From: CAVPHV01 sp963704825
GTDB lineage: Bacteria > Actinomycetota > Acidimicrobiia > Spongiisociales > UBA5794
Assembly: GCA_963704825.1 (NCBI GenBank)
Contig: CAVPHV010000018.1
Span: forward strand, 248,001-312,000
Length of the DNA: 64,000 nucleotides
Reading direction: 5' to 3'
This document shows positions 36,077-43,842 of the stretch, piece after piece. The translations under genes were made by a program, and so were the position numbers. How positions within the stretch are numbered: the first letter of the stretch is position 1; each line of letters opens with the position of its first letter. Below the pieces are notes generated by a model. It did no database searches. It saw only the letters and a list, made by a program, of their open reading frames with translations, and was not told the origin of the DNA.

Positions 36077-36927
36077 GCGACCGCATCCGTCTTGCCGTCC
36101 CCAACAAGGGACGGATGGAGGAGCCCACCGCCAAACTGCTCAGCCAGGCGGGCCTCATCTACGAGAAGACCCCGCGCTCGCTTTCGGTCCCGGTGCGCAA
36201 CGTGGCCATCGAGTTGCTCTTCGTTCGTACCGAGGACGTTTGTGAGCTTGTCGCCGACGGCGGAGCGACGCTCGGCATCACCGGTTTGGACCTGCTCGCA
36301 GAGAGCGGCGCCGATCTCGAGGTGATGGCTGAGCTCGGCTACGGGCGATGCCGGCTGACGGCCGCCGTCCCCGCGGCGTCGCCGATCACCGACATCTACG
36401 AACTGACCGGGCTCCGCATCGGCACCGCCCACCCCAGCACCACCGACCGCTTCTTCGCCGACAAGGGCATCGCGATCACCACCGTGCCGCTGCGGGGATC
36501 GGTCGAGGTGGCGCCCAAGCTCGATGTCGCAGACGCCATCGTCGATCTCGTCTCGAGCGGCAGCACGATGCTCATCAACGGGCTGCGCCCGATCGCCACA
36601 CTGCTGGAGTCTCAGGCAGTGCTGGTCGCAGACCGGACCGGCACCGCCGTTGACGTCGTCGATCAGGTTGCCACGATGCTGCGGGCCGTCGTCGCCGGGA
36701 GGCGCAAACGCTACGTCCTGATGAACGCGCCCCACGAAGCGCTGGCCGAGATCGAGGCCATCATCCCCGGCTTCGATGCGCCGTCGGTTGTTCCCCTCGC
36801 CCACAACGGCAAGGTGGCGATCCACTCCGTCGTCGACGCCGCCGACGTCTGGGACGTCCTCCCCAAGCTGAAGGCGGCGGGCGCTTCCGGAATCCTCGTC
36901 CTCCCCATCGAGCAATTGATCCCCTGA
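36073..36927 (+). CDS. hisG: ATP phosphoribosyltransferase (long form)
   Basis: It catalyses the first and feedback-controlled step of histidine synthesis, joining ATP and PRPP. It starts with IRLAVPNKGRMEEP, and the PRPP loop is visible as LVSSGSTMLINGL near residue 158. At 284 residues it includes the C-terminal ACT-like domain that binds histidine, so no separate HisZ is needed. ATG 36073 overlaps the regulator gene stop. Confidence 0.95.
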   Translation: MSDRIRLAVPNKGRMEEPTAKLLSQAGLIYEKTPRSLSVPVRNVAIELLFVRTEDVCELVADGGATLGITGLDLLAESGADLEVMAELGYGRCRLTAAVPAASPITDIYELTGLRIGTAHPSTTDRFFADKGIAITTVPLRGSVEVAPKLDVADAIVDLVSSGSTMLINGLRPIATLLESQAVLVADRTGTAVDVVDQVATMLRAVVAGRRKRYVLMNAPHEALAEIEAIIPGFDAPSVVPLAHNGKVAIHSVVDAADVWDVLPKLKAAGASGILVLPIEQLIP

Positions 36928-36938
36928 GGAGACTTCCC

Positions 36939-38237
36939 TTGCTCATTCGCCGCCTCGAACTCGCCGACGCCCCTCCCGCTGAGGTAGCTGCTGTCGTAGA
37001 TCGTTCGCCCGTACCCGACCGATCCGTACGCGCCCAGGCCGCGGCGATCGTCGATGAGATTCGGCGCGACGGCGACGAGGCACTCCACGCCGCCAACATC
37101 CGGTACGGGGGCGGGCTACCAATCGAACGGATCAAGATCTCCCCCGCCCGGATGGCCGTCGCCTACGAAGGTTTGTCGCCACAGCTGCGCGACGCGCTCG
37201 AGGACGCCGCGGGCAACATCAGGGCCGTCCATCGCGAGCAACGACCCGTCGATCACCTCGTTGAACCCGTCCTCGGGGTCCAGGTCAAACGCACCTGGTC
37301 GCCGCTGCGGCGGGTTGGCGTGTACGTTCCCGGTGGCCTCGCCGCCTACCCATCGTCACTGTTGATGGGAGTCATCCCGGCGCAGGTGGCGGGTGTCGCC
37401 GAGATCGCCGTCACGACGCCGGCTGGCCCCAACGAGGAGCTCAACCAGACCCTGCTCGCCACTGCGGGGCTGCTCGGTATCACGGAGCTGTATGCCACCG
37501 GAGGCGCCCAGGCGATCGGCGCCCTCGCCTACGGGACGGCGACGATTCCTGCGGTCGACAAGATCGTGGGACCGGGCAACGCGTGGGTCACAGCCGCCAA
37601 GCTCGCCGTGTTCGGCGACTGCGGCATCGACCTCCCCGCCGGCCCGAGCGAGGCGCTCGAACTCGTCGACGGCACCGCCAACCCTCGGGCGGTCGCCGCC
37701 GACCTGATCAGCCAAGCCGAACACGGCCCAGACTCCGTGGCGCTGCTCGTGACGACCGACCCCGCCATTGCCGACGCCGTGGTTGCCGCCGTCGAGCAAC
37801 TGCTCAAACGCCTGGAACGAGCCGATACGATCCGTGCGGCGCTGGCCGCTCACGGTCTGATCGTGATTGCCCCCTCCATGGATGCCGCTATCGGCTTCGT
37901 CAAGAGGTTTGCCCCCGAGCACCTCAGCATTCAGACCGCGAACCCCGAGAACGTCGCCGCTGCCATCCCGGAGGCTGGGTCCGTATTTCTCGGGCATTGG
38001 TCGCCACACTCGGCCGGCGACTACGCCACCGGGGCCAACCACGTACTACCCACCGGCGGATTGGCCCGAGCCTACGGCCCTCTATCGGTCGAGGACTTCG
38101 GCTCTTGGCGGCAGGTGCAGACCTTGACGGAAGCGGGCCTGGCCGAGCTTCGAGCCACCGTCGGTGCCATCGCCTTGGCCGAAGGTCTCACAGCCCACCG
38201 CCTGTCGGTTGAGGTCCGATTCGAGGACCCCCGATGA
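36939..38237 (+). CDS. hisD: histidinol dehydrogenase
   Basis: This zinc- and NAD-dependent enzyme makes the last two oxidations, L-histidinol to histidine. Motifs seen are VPGGLAAYPSSLLMGVIPA near residue 131, GAQAIGALAYGT near residue 190, VGPGNAWVTAAK near residue 210 and DLPAGPSEALELVD. The catalytic ERxxP-type pair is present as FAPEHL near residue 326. The start is TTG at 36939, 7 nt after GAGGAG. The 432-residue length is normal, and the stop overlaps hisC. Confidence 0.95.
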   Translation: MLIRRLELADAPPAEVAAVVDRSPVPDRSVRAQAAAIVDEIRRDGDEALHAANIRYGGGLPIERIKISPARMAVAYEGLSPQLRDALEDAAGNIRAVHREQRPVDHLVEPVLGVQVKRTWSPLRRVGVYVPGGLAAYPSSLLMGVIPAQVAGVAEIAVTTPAGPNEELNQTLLATAGLLGITELYATGGAQAIGALAYGTATIPAVDKIVGPGNAWVTAAKLAVFGDCGIDLPAGPSEALELVDGTANPRAVAADLISQAEHGPDSVALLVTTDPAIADAVVAAVEQLLKRLERADTIRAALAAHGLIVIAPSMDAAIGFVKRFAPEHLSIQTANPENVAAAIPEAGSVFLGHWSPHSAGDYATGANHVLPTGGLARAYGPLSVEDFGSWRQVQTLTEAGLAELRATVGAIALAEGLTAHRLSVEVRFEDPR

Positions 38238-39283
38238 GTTTCCCCACGTACCAATGGCAGCCGACCACGGCCGAGATCGCCGCGGCCGCGGGGATTCCGG
38301 TGACCGCCGTAGAGCGCTTCGATCACAACACATCGCCAACGCCAACGCCGTGGGCGGTTGACGTCGTGGCGCGTCCCGCCGCTGCCCTCAACGAGTATCC
38401 GGCCGCGTCGTATGCCTCGCTGCGCAACGCCCTGGCTGCCGCCACCGGGCTCGAACCCGAGCAGGTGGTTCCGGGAGCGGGCGCGGATGAGCTCATCTTG
38501 CTTGCGGCCCGGGCTCTGCTGCGACCCGGGCAGGGTGCGGTCCTCGCGGCCCCCACCTATCCCCTGTACGCCATTGCCACCGCCCAGGCCCACGGCAACC
38601 TTCTTGCTGTCCCGGCGGCGGCACCCGACTTCGATTTTCCGGCCGACGATGTCGTTGCGGCCGCCCGAGATGCCGAATTGGTGTGGCTGTGCGTACCGTC
38701 GAACCCCATCGGCAATCGCCCCGCGGATGCCGACATCGAGGCGGTGATCGCAGCGGCCGACGGAACGGTGGTCATCGACGCTGCCTACTCGGAGTTCTGC
38801 AACGCCGACTGGGCGGAATGGGTCGACAAGTTCCACAACCTGCTCGTGCTCCACACCTTCTCCAAGGCGTACGGCATTGCCGGCACCCGGGTGGGATACG
38901 CCCTCGGTCACGCCGACCTCATCGCTGCCATCGATGGGGTGAGGCCTCCCGGCAGCATCAGCAGCCTCTCGGTGGATGTGGCCCTGGAAGCCCTCGCTGC
39001 CCCAGAGCGAATGCGCCAACAGGTCGCTGCCATCGTCGCGGGGCGGGCCGACCTCGCGGCCGGGCTCGAGGAACTCGGGCTGCGAACGCTGCCCACCCAG
39101 ACCAACTTCGTGCTCTGCGAGGTTGGACCCACGGCCCACGCCCTGCAGCAGACGCTCGTTGAGGAGGGCATAGTCATCCGCAAGTTTGCCGCCGACGGGC
39201 CGCTCGCCGACTATCTCCGCTTCACCGTGCGGAGCCCTTCCGCCAACGCCCGATTGATCGACGCCCTGAGAAGGAGCATGTGA
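38234..39283 (+). CDS. hisC: histidinol-phosphate aminotransferase
   Basis: This PLP enzyme transaminates imidazole acetol-phosphate to histidinol phosphate. It is fold type I, 349 residues. Visible motifs are FDHNTSPTP, VVPGAGADELI, CVPSNPIGNRP, DAAYSEF, the PLP lysine in HTFSKAYGIAG near residue 216, and the C-terminal RFTV phosphate-binding Arg. It begins with ATG overlapping the hisD stop by 4 bp and ends in the hisB ribosome-binding region. Confidence 0.93.
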   Translation: MSFPTYQWQPTTAEIAAAAGIPVTAVERFDHNTSPTPTPWAVDVVARPAAALNEYPAASYASLRNALAAATGLEPEQVVPGAGADELILLAARALLRPGQGAVLAAPTYPLYAIATAQAHGNLLAVPAAAPDFDFPADDVVAAARDAELVWLCVPSNPIGNRPADADIEAVIAAADGTVVIDAAYSEFCNADWAEWVDKFHNLLVLHTFSKAYGIAGTRVGYALGHADLIAAIDGVRPPGSISSLSVDVALEALAAPERMRQQVAAIVAGRADLAAGLEELGLRTLPTQTNFVLCEVGPTAHALQQTLVEEGIVIRKFAADGPLADYLRFTVRSPSANARLIDALRRSM

Positions 39284-39867
39284 TGGGACGCACCGCCGAC
39301 GCGCACCGTGAGACACTCGAGACCGATGTTCGGGTAACCATCGACCTCGATGGTTCCGGCCGTTGCGAGATCGCCACCGGGGTCGGCTTCTACGACCACA
39401 TGCTTGGCGCCCTCGGCCACCACGGCCTGTTTGATCTGATCGTCGCCACCAACGGCGATCTCGACGTCGACGAGCACCACACGGTCGAGGACACCGCACT
39501 CGTCCTCGGCAGCGCCTTCGCCGAGGCGCTCGGGCCGAGGGCCGGCATCGTGCGCTACGGAGACGCCACCGTGCCGATGGACGAGGCCGTTGCCACCGCG
39601 GTTGTTGATGTCGGCGGCCGCCCGTATGCCGTCATCGATCTGCCGTTCACCACCGAGCGGATCGGAGCCCTCGGGACCCAGATGATCCCGCACGCCCTCG
39701 AGGCGTTTGCCCGTACCGCGGGGTTCACGATCCACCTCACCGCCACGGGCGACAACGATCACCACATCGCCGAAGCGGCCTTCAAGGCGCTGGCGCGGGC
39801 GTTGCGGGCTGCCGTCGCCGTCGACCCGCGCCGTGACGGCATCGCATCGACCAAGGGGACCACGTGA
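39283..39867 (+). CDS. hisB: imidazoleglycerol-phosphate dehydratase
   Basis: This Mn-dependent enzyme dehydrates IGP to imidazole acetol-phosphate. The metal-binding repeats are GFYDHMLGALGHHG near residue 36 and DNDHHIAEAAFKAL near residue 150, with DEHHTVEDTA between them. At 194 residues it is the single-function form, without the phosphatase domain. A histidinol-phosphatase was not found in this window. ATG 39283 has AAGGAG 6 nt upstream, better than GTG 39280. Confidence 0.95.
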   Translation: MGRTADAHRETLETDVRVTIDLDGSGRCEIATGVGFYDHMLGALGHHGLFDLIVATNGDLDVDEHHTVEDTALVLGSAFAEALGPRAGIVRYGDATVPMDEAVATAVVDVGGRPYAVIDLPFTTERIGALGTQMIPHALEAFARTAGFTIHLTATGDNDHHIAEAAFKALARALRAAVAVDPRRDGIASTKGTT

Positions 39868-40478
39868 CCCGGATCGCCGTTGTCGACCACGGAGCAGGCA
39901 ACCTCGTGTCCATCGCTCAGGGTCTGCGTCGCTCCGGCGCCGACGTCACTGTCGTCGACGGGCCGGGCCACTTCGACGATTGCGATGGCATCGTCTTGCC
40001 CGGTGTCGGCACCACCGGCGCGGCGATGCAACGTCTCGACGCCGCCGGGCTCTCCGATCCGCTGCGGGAGTGGTCGGGACCGCTGCTTGGGATCTGCGTC
40101 GGCCTGCAACTCTTCTTCGACTCCTCCGATGAGGACGGCAGCCACGCCCTCGGGCTGATCCCAGGCGTCGTGCGCGAGTTGGTCGATGCGCCCCGTCTGC
40201 CTCACATCGGGTGGAACGACGTGGCGCTGCACCCCGACCCGATATTCGCCGGCATCGATGACGGGACGACGTTCTACTTCGTCCACAGCTACGCACCCGA
40301 TCCCGCCAACGACTCGGTCGTCATCGGAACCAGCAGCTATGGGAGTCGCTTCACCGCCGCGGTGCGCAGCGGCAACCGCGTCGGCGTCCAATTCCACCCC
40401 GAGCGCAGCGGCGCCGCCGGCCTACGTATCTTGGGCAACTTCGTTGCGGTCTGCTCGGAGGCATCCCGTGCTGCGTAA
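39864..40478 (+). CDS. hisH: imidazole glycerol phosphate synthase, glutamine amidotransferase subunit
   Basis: It hydrolyses glutamine and passes ammonia to HisF. It is a class I amidotransferase with the Cys nucleophile in LGICVGLQLFF near residue 77 and the His-Glu pair in VQFHPERSG near residue 178. It opens with IAVVDHGAGNL and the oxyanion region VLPGVGTTGAA near residue 45. GTG at 39864 overlaps hisB by GTGA, and hisF begins 11 bp upstream of its stop. Confidence 0.94.
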   Translation: MTRIAVVDHGAGNLVSIAQGLRRSGADVTVVDGPGHFDDCDGIVLPGVGTTGAAMQRLDAAGLSDPLREWSGPLLGICVGLQLFFDSSDEDGSHALGLIPGVVRELVDAPRLPHIGWNDVALHPDPIFAGIDDGTTFYFVHSYAPDPANDSVVIGTSSYGSRFTAAVRSGNRVGVQFHPERSGAAGLRILGNFVAVCSEASRAA

Positions 40479-41229
40479 GCGCATCATCCCCTGTCTCGAC
40501 GTGCACGACGGCCGCGTGGTCAAGGGTGTGCAGTTCGTCGATCTGACCGACGAGGGCGATCCGGTTGAACTTGCCGCCCGCTACGTGGCGGAGGGCGCCG
40601 ACGAGATCTGCTTCCTCGATATCACCGCCTCACACGAAGCCCGCGAAACCATGCTCGATGTGGTTCGCCGGACCGCGGAGAACGTGTTCGTTCCCCTCAC
40701 CGTCGGGGGCGGAGTTCGCACTGTTGCCGATATGCGCGCCGTGCTGCGAGCCGGGGCAGACAAGGTGACCGTGAACACGGCCGCCGTCGAGCGACCTGAA
40801 CTGATCGCCGAATGTGCCACCGCTTTCGGCACCCAGTGCGTCGTGCTTGCCATCGACGCCAAGCGCACCGGCAACTCTTGGGAGGTGTACACCCACGGTG
40901 GACGTACCCCAACGGGACGCGACGCGGTTGAATGGGCGGTGGCCGCCACTCGGCTCGGCGCCGGCGAGATCCTGCTGACCTCGATGGACCGCGACGGAAC
41001 CAAAGACGGCTACGACCTGGAGTTGCTGTCGACCGTACGGGGCGCGGTGGGGGTTCCGGTCATCGCCTCAGGCGGAGCCGGGACCATCGCCCACTGCGTC
41101 GAGGCTCTCTCGGAGGAACGCTCCGACGCAGTGCTGGCCGCCTCGATCTTCCACCGCAGGGAGATCGAGATCGCGGACCTCAAGAACGGGTTGGCCGCCG
41201 CCGGCATCCCGGTGCGGATCACGCCATGA
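40468..41229 (+). CDS. hisF: imidazole glycerol phosphate synthase, cyclase subunit
   Basis: This (beta-alpha)8 barrel uses ammonia from HisH to convert PRFAR to IGP and AICAR. Catalytic Asp residues lie in RIIPCLDVHDGRVVKGVQF near residue 11 and LTSMDRDGTKDGYD near residue 130. Phosphate loops GGGVRT and SGGAGT are present. GTG 40468 follows GGAGG by 6 nt and lies inside the end of hisH. The 253-residue length is normal. Confidence 0.95.
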   Translation: MLRKRIIPCLDVHDGRVVKGVQFVDLTDEGDPVELAARYVAEGADEICFLDITASHEARETMLDVVRRTAENVFVPLTVGGGVRTVADMRAVLRAGADKVTVNTAAVERPELIAECATAFGTQCVVLAIDAKRTGNSWEVYTHGGRTPTGRDAVEWAVAATRLGAGEILLTSMDRDGTKDGYDLELLSTVRGAVGVPVIASGGAGTIAHCVEALSEERSDAVLAASIFHRREIEIADLKNGLAAAGIPVRITP

Positions 41230-41840
41230 TTCCCGCCGACATCCGTTTCGACGACGCAGGTTTGGTCCCCGGCATCGTCCAGGACGCCACCACCGGGCAT
41301 GTCCTCATGCTCGGCTATCTCAACGCCGAGTCGCTTCGCCTCACCGCCGAGACCGGCTTCGTGACCTTCTGGAGCCGCTCCAGAGGCGAACTCTGGCGCA
41401 AAGGCGAGACCAGCGGCAATACGCTCGCCGTGGTCGATATCGGACTCGACTGCGACGGTGACGCCCTACTGATTCGAGCCCACCCGGCCGGCCCGACGTG
41501 CCATACCGGGGCCGCGTCCTGCTTCGACAACGTCACCCCCGGCGATCGTTCGTTTGGCGAGTTGGACGCGCTGTGGGCGGTGATCGCGGCGCGGGCCGCA
41601 GAACGGCCCCCCGATTCGTACACGACATCGCTGCTCGATGGCGGGGTCGACGCAGTCGGCCGCAAAGTCACGGAAGAGGCCACCGAGGTGCTGCTCGCCG
41701 CCAAGGACCACTCGGTCGGGGCCGGCGACCGAGTGGCCGAAGAGGCGGCAGATCTGGTCTATCACCTGCTGGTACTGCTCGCCGAACGCGACGTCCCCCC
41801 AGCCGACGTCCTCGCAGAACTGGCCCACCGGCGCCGCTAG
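41226..41840 (+). CDS. hisIE: bifunctional phosphoribosyl-AMP cyclohydrolase/phosphoribosyl-ATP pyrophosphatase
   Basis: This is a fused enzyme for steps 2 and 3 of histidine synthesis. The N-terminal HisI half has FWSRSRGELWRKGETSGN near residue 48, DCDGDALL and the zinc-ligand HPAGPTCHTGAASCF. The C-terminal HisE half has EEATEVLLAAKD near residue 146 and VAEEAADLVYHLLVLLA. ATG 41226 overlaps hisF by ATGA and ends the operon. A long palindrome begins one base after its stop. Confidence 0.93.
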   Translation: MIPADIRFDDAGLVPGIVQDATTGHVLMLGYLNAESLRLTAETGFVTFWSRSRGELWRKGETSGNTLAVVDIGLDCDGDALLIRAHPAGPTCHTGAASCFDNVTPGDRSFGELDALWAVIAARAAERPPDSYTTSLLDGGVDAVGRKVTEEATEVLLAAKDHSVGAGDRVAEEAADLVYHLLVLLAERDVPPADVLAELAHRRR

Positions 41841-41898
41841 AGAGGGTTTTGGCGGACAATGGCGCAGCATGTTGCGCCATTGTCCGCCAAAACCCTCT
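41841..41898. terminator. 58-nt perfect palindrome after the his operon
   Basis: Arms 41841-41866 and 41873-41898 are 26-bp perfect complements around a 6-nt loop (GCATGT). There is no T-run after the stem on either strand, although each arm carries a four-base T or A run inside. It starts directly after the hisIE stop. It may work as a Rho-assisted or bidirectional terminator or a 3' stabiliser, or be a small mobile palindrome. Confidence 0.7.
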
Positions 41899-41926
41899 AC
41901 GCCGCCGTGGCTCGTACACTCCGGGG

Positions 41927-42421
41927 GTGCGCCGCGTCGTCTTGGTCATCTTGGTGCTTTCCGCCGTGCTTGCCGCCTGTGGCGGTTCGAATGTCGACGT
42001 CTCCGACGTCCCCGAGCTGCCCCCGGTAACCGGGGACGAGATGATGGCAATCCTCGCCGCGTCGGAGGAGCCCGTGGTCCTCAACGTGTGGGCCTCGTGG
42101 TGTATCCCCTGCCGCTCCGAGGCGCCCCTCCTCGAGCGCGCCGCCGAGCAGTTCGCCGGTGAGGTGACGTTCATCGGCGTCAACGTGCGCGACGGCCAGA
42201 GCGGCGCCCGGGAGTTCATAGCCGAGTTCTTCCCCGACGCCCCGATCAACCACTACCTCGACCGGCCCGGAGATGTGCCCATCGCACTGGGGGGCAACAC
42301 CGGAGTGCCACTCACCTTCTTCTACGCGCCACACGGCGAGTTGGTGCAGCTGCACAGCGGGGTGATCGACGAACGGACCCTGGCGCTTCAGATCGACGAG
42401 ATCCTGGCGCGGACGGGCTGA
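41927..42421 (+). CDS. TlpA-like thioredoxin-fold lipoprotein
   Basis: This is a 164-residue exported thiol-disulfide protein. The lipobox is VLAAC at residue 18, and the active site is WASWCIPCRSEAPLLE near residues 51-66. The cis-Pro loop is GVPLTFFY near residue 128. It likely reduces disulfides outside the membrane, for example in cytochrome c maturation. TACACT (41915-41920) lies 6 nt before GTG 41927, suggesting a leaderless transcript that starts just past the palindrome. The Lgt-like gene follows 2 bp downstream. Confidence 0.88.
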   Translation: MRRVVLVILVLSAVLAACGGSNVDVSDVPELPPVTGDEMMAILAASEEPVVLNVWASWCIPCRSEAPLLERAAEQFAGEVTFIGVNVRDGQSGAREFIAEFFPDAPINHYLDRPGDVPIALGGNTGVPLTFFYAPHGELVQLHSGVIDERTLALQIDEILARTG

Positions 42422-42423
42422 GC

Positions 42424-43168
42424 GTGGAGTTCTCCCTGCTGTTTGCGGCACTGATGGGGATGCTGGCGATGTGGGCGATGTTGTGGTGGGAGGCCAAGCG
42501 GGGCAACGCCGCTGATTGCGCCCGGAGCCTGTGGGATCTGGCCCTGACCGCCGCCGTCGCCGGCCTCTTCGTCGGCCGGCTGGCGGCCATGATCGGCGAC
42601 GGGGTCAATCCGCTCACGAATCCGAAGGACATCATCATCATTCGCGGCGGGGTCGCCACCGGATGGGCGGCACTCGCCGCCATCGTGACGGTACTGGTGA
42701 TGGGCGGCAAGGAGCGCTGGATCGTTGCCGATGGCCTGTCGGCGGCAGCGCTGGCGGGGCTGGCGGGCTGGCACTCCGGATGCCTGGCCCGTGATGCCTG
42801 CTTGGGGACCGCCAGCGACCTGCCGTGGGCGCTCGCCCAAGAAGGCTCTGCCGTCACCCGTCACCCGGTCGAGCTCTATGCGGCGCTGCTGCTGGCGATC
42901 GGAGCGTTCGGCCTCGCCGCCTGGAAGACACGGGGCAGGCCGCCGCTCGGTGCACCGGCCGCAGCGGCATTGGCGATCGCCGGCGGGGTACGCCTGGTGA
43001 CCGAACCGATGCGGCTCGCCCTATCGACCGGGGCCGATCCTCTGGTATCGGGCGGCGTTTCTGATCGGATCGGTGGCACTGATCATTCTGGTCTGGCGGA
43101 AGCGAACGCAGGCTGCGACCGTGGTCGCTACGCCCCGAGCGCAACCAGAGCATCGAGCCGGGACCTGA
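42424..43168 (+). pseudogene. prolipoprotein diacylglyceryl transferase-like gene with a C-terminal frameshift
   Basis: This is a multi-spanning membrane protein resembling Lgt. Helices begin at the N-terminus, a GGVATGWAAL segment lies near residue 76, and RHPVELYAALLLAIGAFGLAA near residue 142. Lgt adds diacylglycerol to lipoprotein cysteines. After about residue 200 the original frame runs into a non-membrane tail ending at 43227. The +1 frame from about 43034 gives the expected last helix (WYRAAFLIGSVALIILVWRK) and stops at 43168. Removing one G from the GGGG at 43030-43033 joins them. It is either a real mutation or a sequence error. Another copy elsewhere would be needed if Lgt is essential. 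Confidence 0.65.
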
Positions 43169-43777
43169 TCTCATCCTGCGTCCAGCGCGACCGGCCCAGG
43201 TGTCGACCACCACGTCGCTGCCGGTGATGAGGATGGTTACGGGTTGAACGGACACCCCGTAGAGGTCCCAGACGGAGTCGTCGAGACCCCAGTCGAGCAG
43301 TGAGAACAGTGCCTCGGCCTCGTTCGGCAGTGTCGTCGAGGCTCCCGCGGCCGGCGACGGCAACAAACCGGACGTCATCCTGGTAGTCGGCGGCGACTTC
43401 GTCAACGACGGGCAACTCCCGTCGACAGGTTGATCACCACTCGGCCCAGAACACGAGATAGACCGGCCTTTGCTCATCGCTCAGCACGAAGCTCTCACCC
43501 GAACCAAGCGCCAACGCAAAGTCCGGGCGGCGGGACCATCGACCACCGGTGGGGCATTCGGTTGCCGGCGTGCTGGTCGTCGGGTCCTGTCCGCGCAGCA
43601 GATTCACCTGCAGTCGTTGCGGTGACGTTCGGTTGCGCCGCCGTCCTGCGTCGTCGCCGTCGTGGCCGAGGCAGGCGGCAGTCGGTCGGTGACGGTCAGC
43701 ACCGTCGCCAGTGTCGCTGTCGCCACAGGCGGCGGCCACCAGGCAAGGGCGGCCACGAACATGATCCATCGACGCAT
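43128..43777 (-). pseudogene. broken TlpA-like thioredoxin lipoprotein with TGA at the first active-site Cys
   Basis: Pieces of one thioredoxin-fold lipoprotein lie in different frames. They are MRRWIMFVAALA at 43777, then AAACGDSDTGDG, then FVLSDEQRPVYLVFWAEW, TGA at 43434-43436, STCRRELPVVDEVAADY, ALFSLLDWGLDDSVWDLYGV, VTILITGSDVVVDTWAG and WTQDEIRSRLDALVALGA. At least three frame changes are needed. The TGA falls exactly where the first Cys of CxxC should be. It is a paralogue of the intact gene at 41927. It could be a decaying gene, a low-quality sequence patch, or a selenocysteine gene read with indel errors. Confidence 0.65.
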
Positions 43778-43842
43778 GACAGACGAAGATACCGGGAACC
43801 AGGCATTAGCACTGCGTCTTTGTCGCCTTGTTCACCAACTGT

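Noticed and set aside
42854..43477. 207-codon minus-strand frame as one gene
   Set aside because: Only its middle part shows thioredoxin-like sequence. The ends are shadows of the Lgt-like gene and other frames. It is treated as a piece of the broken TlpA-like gene.
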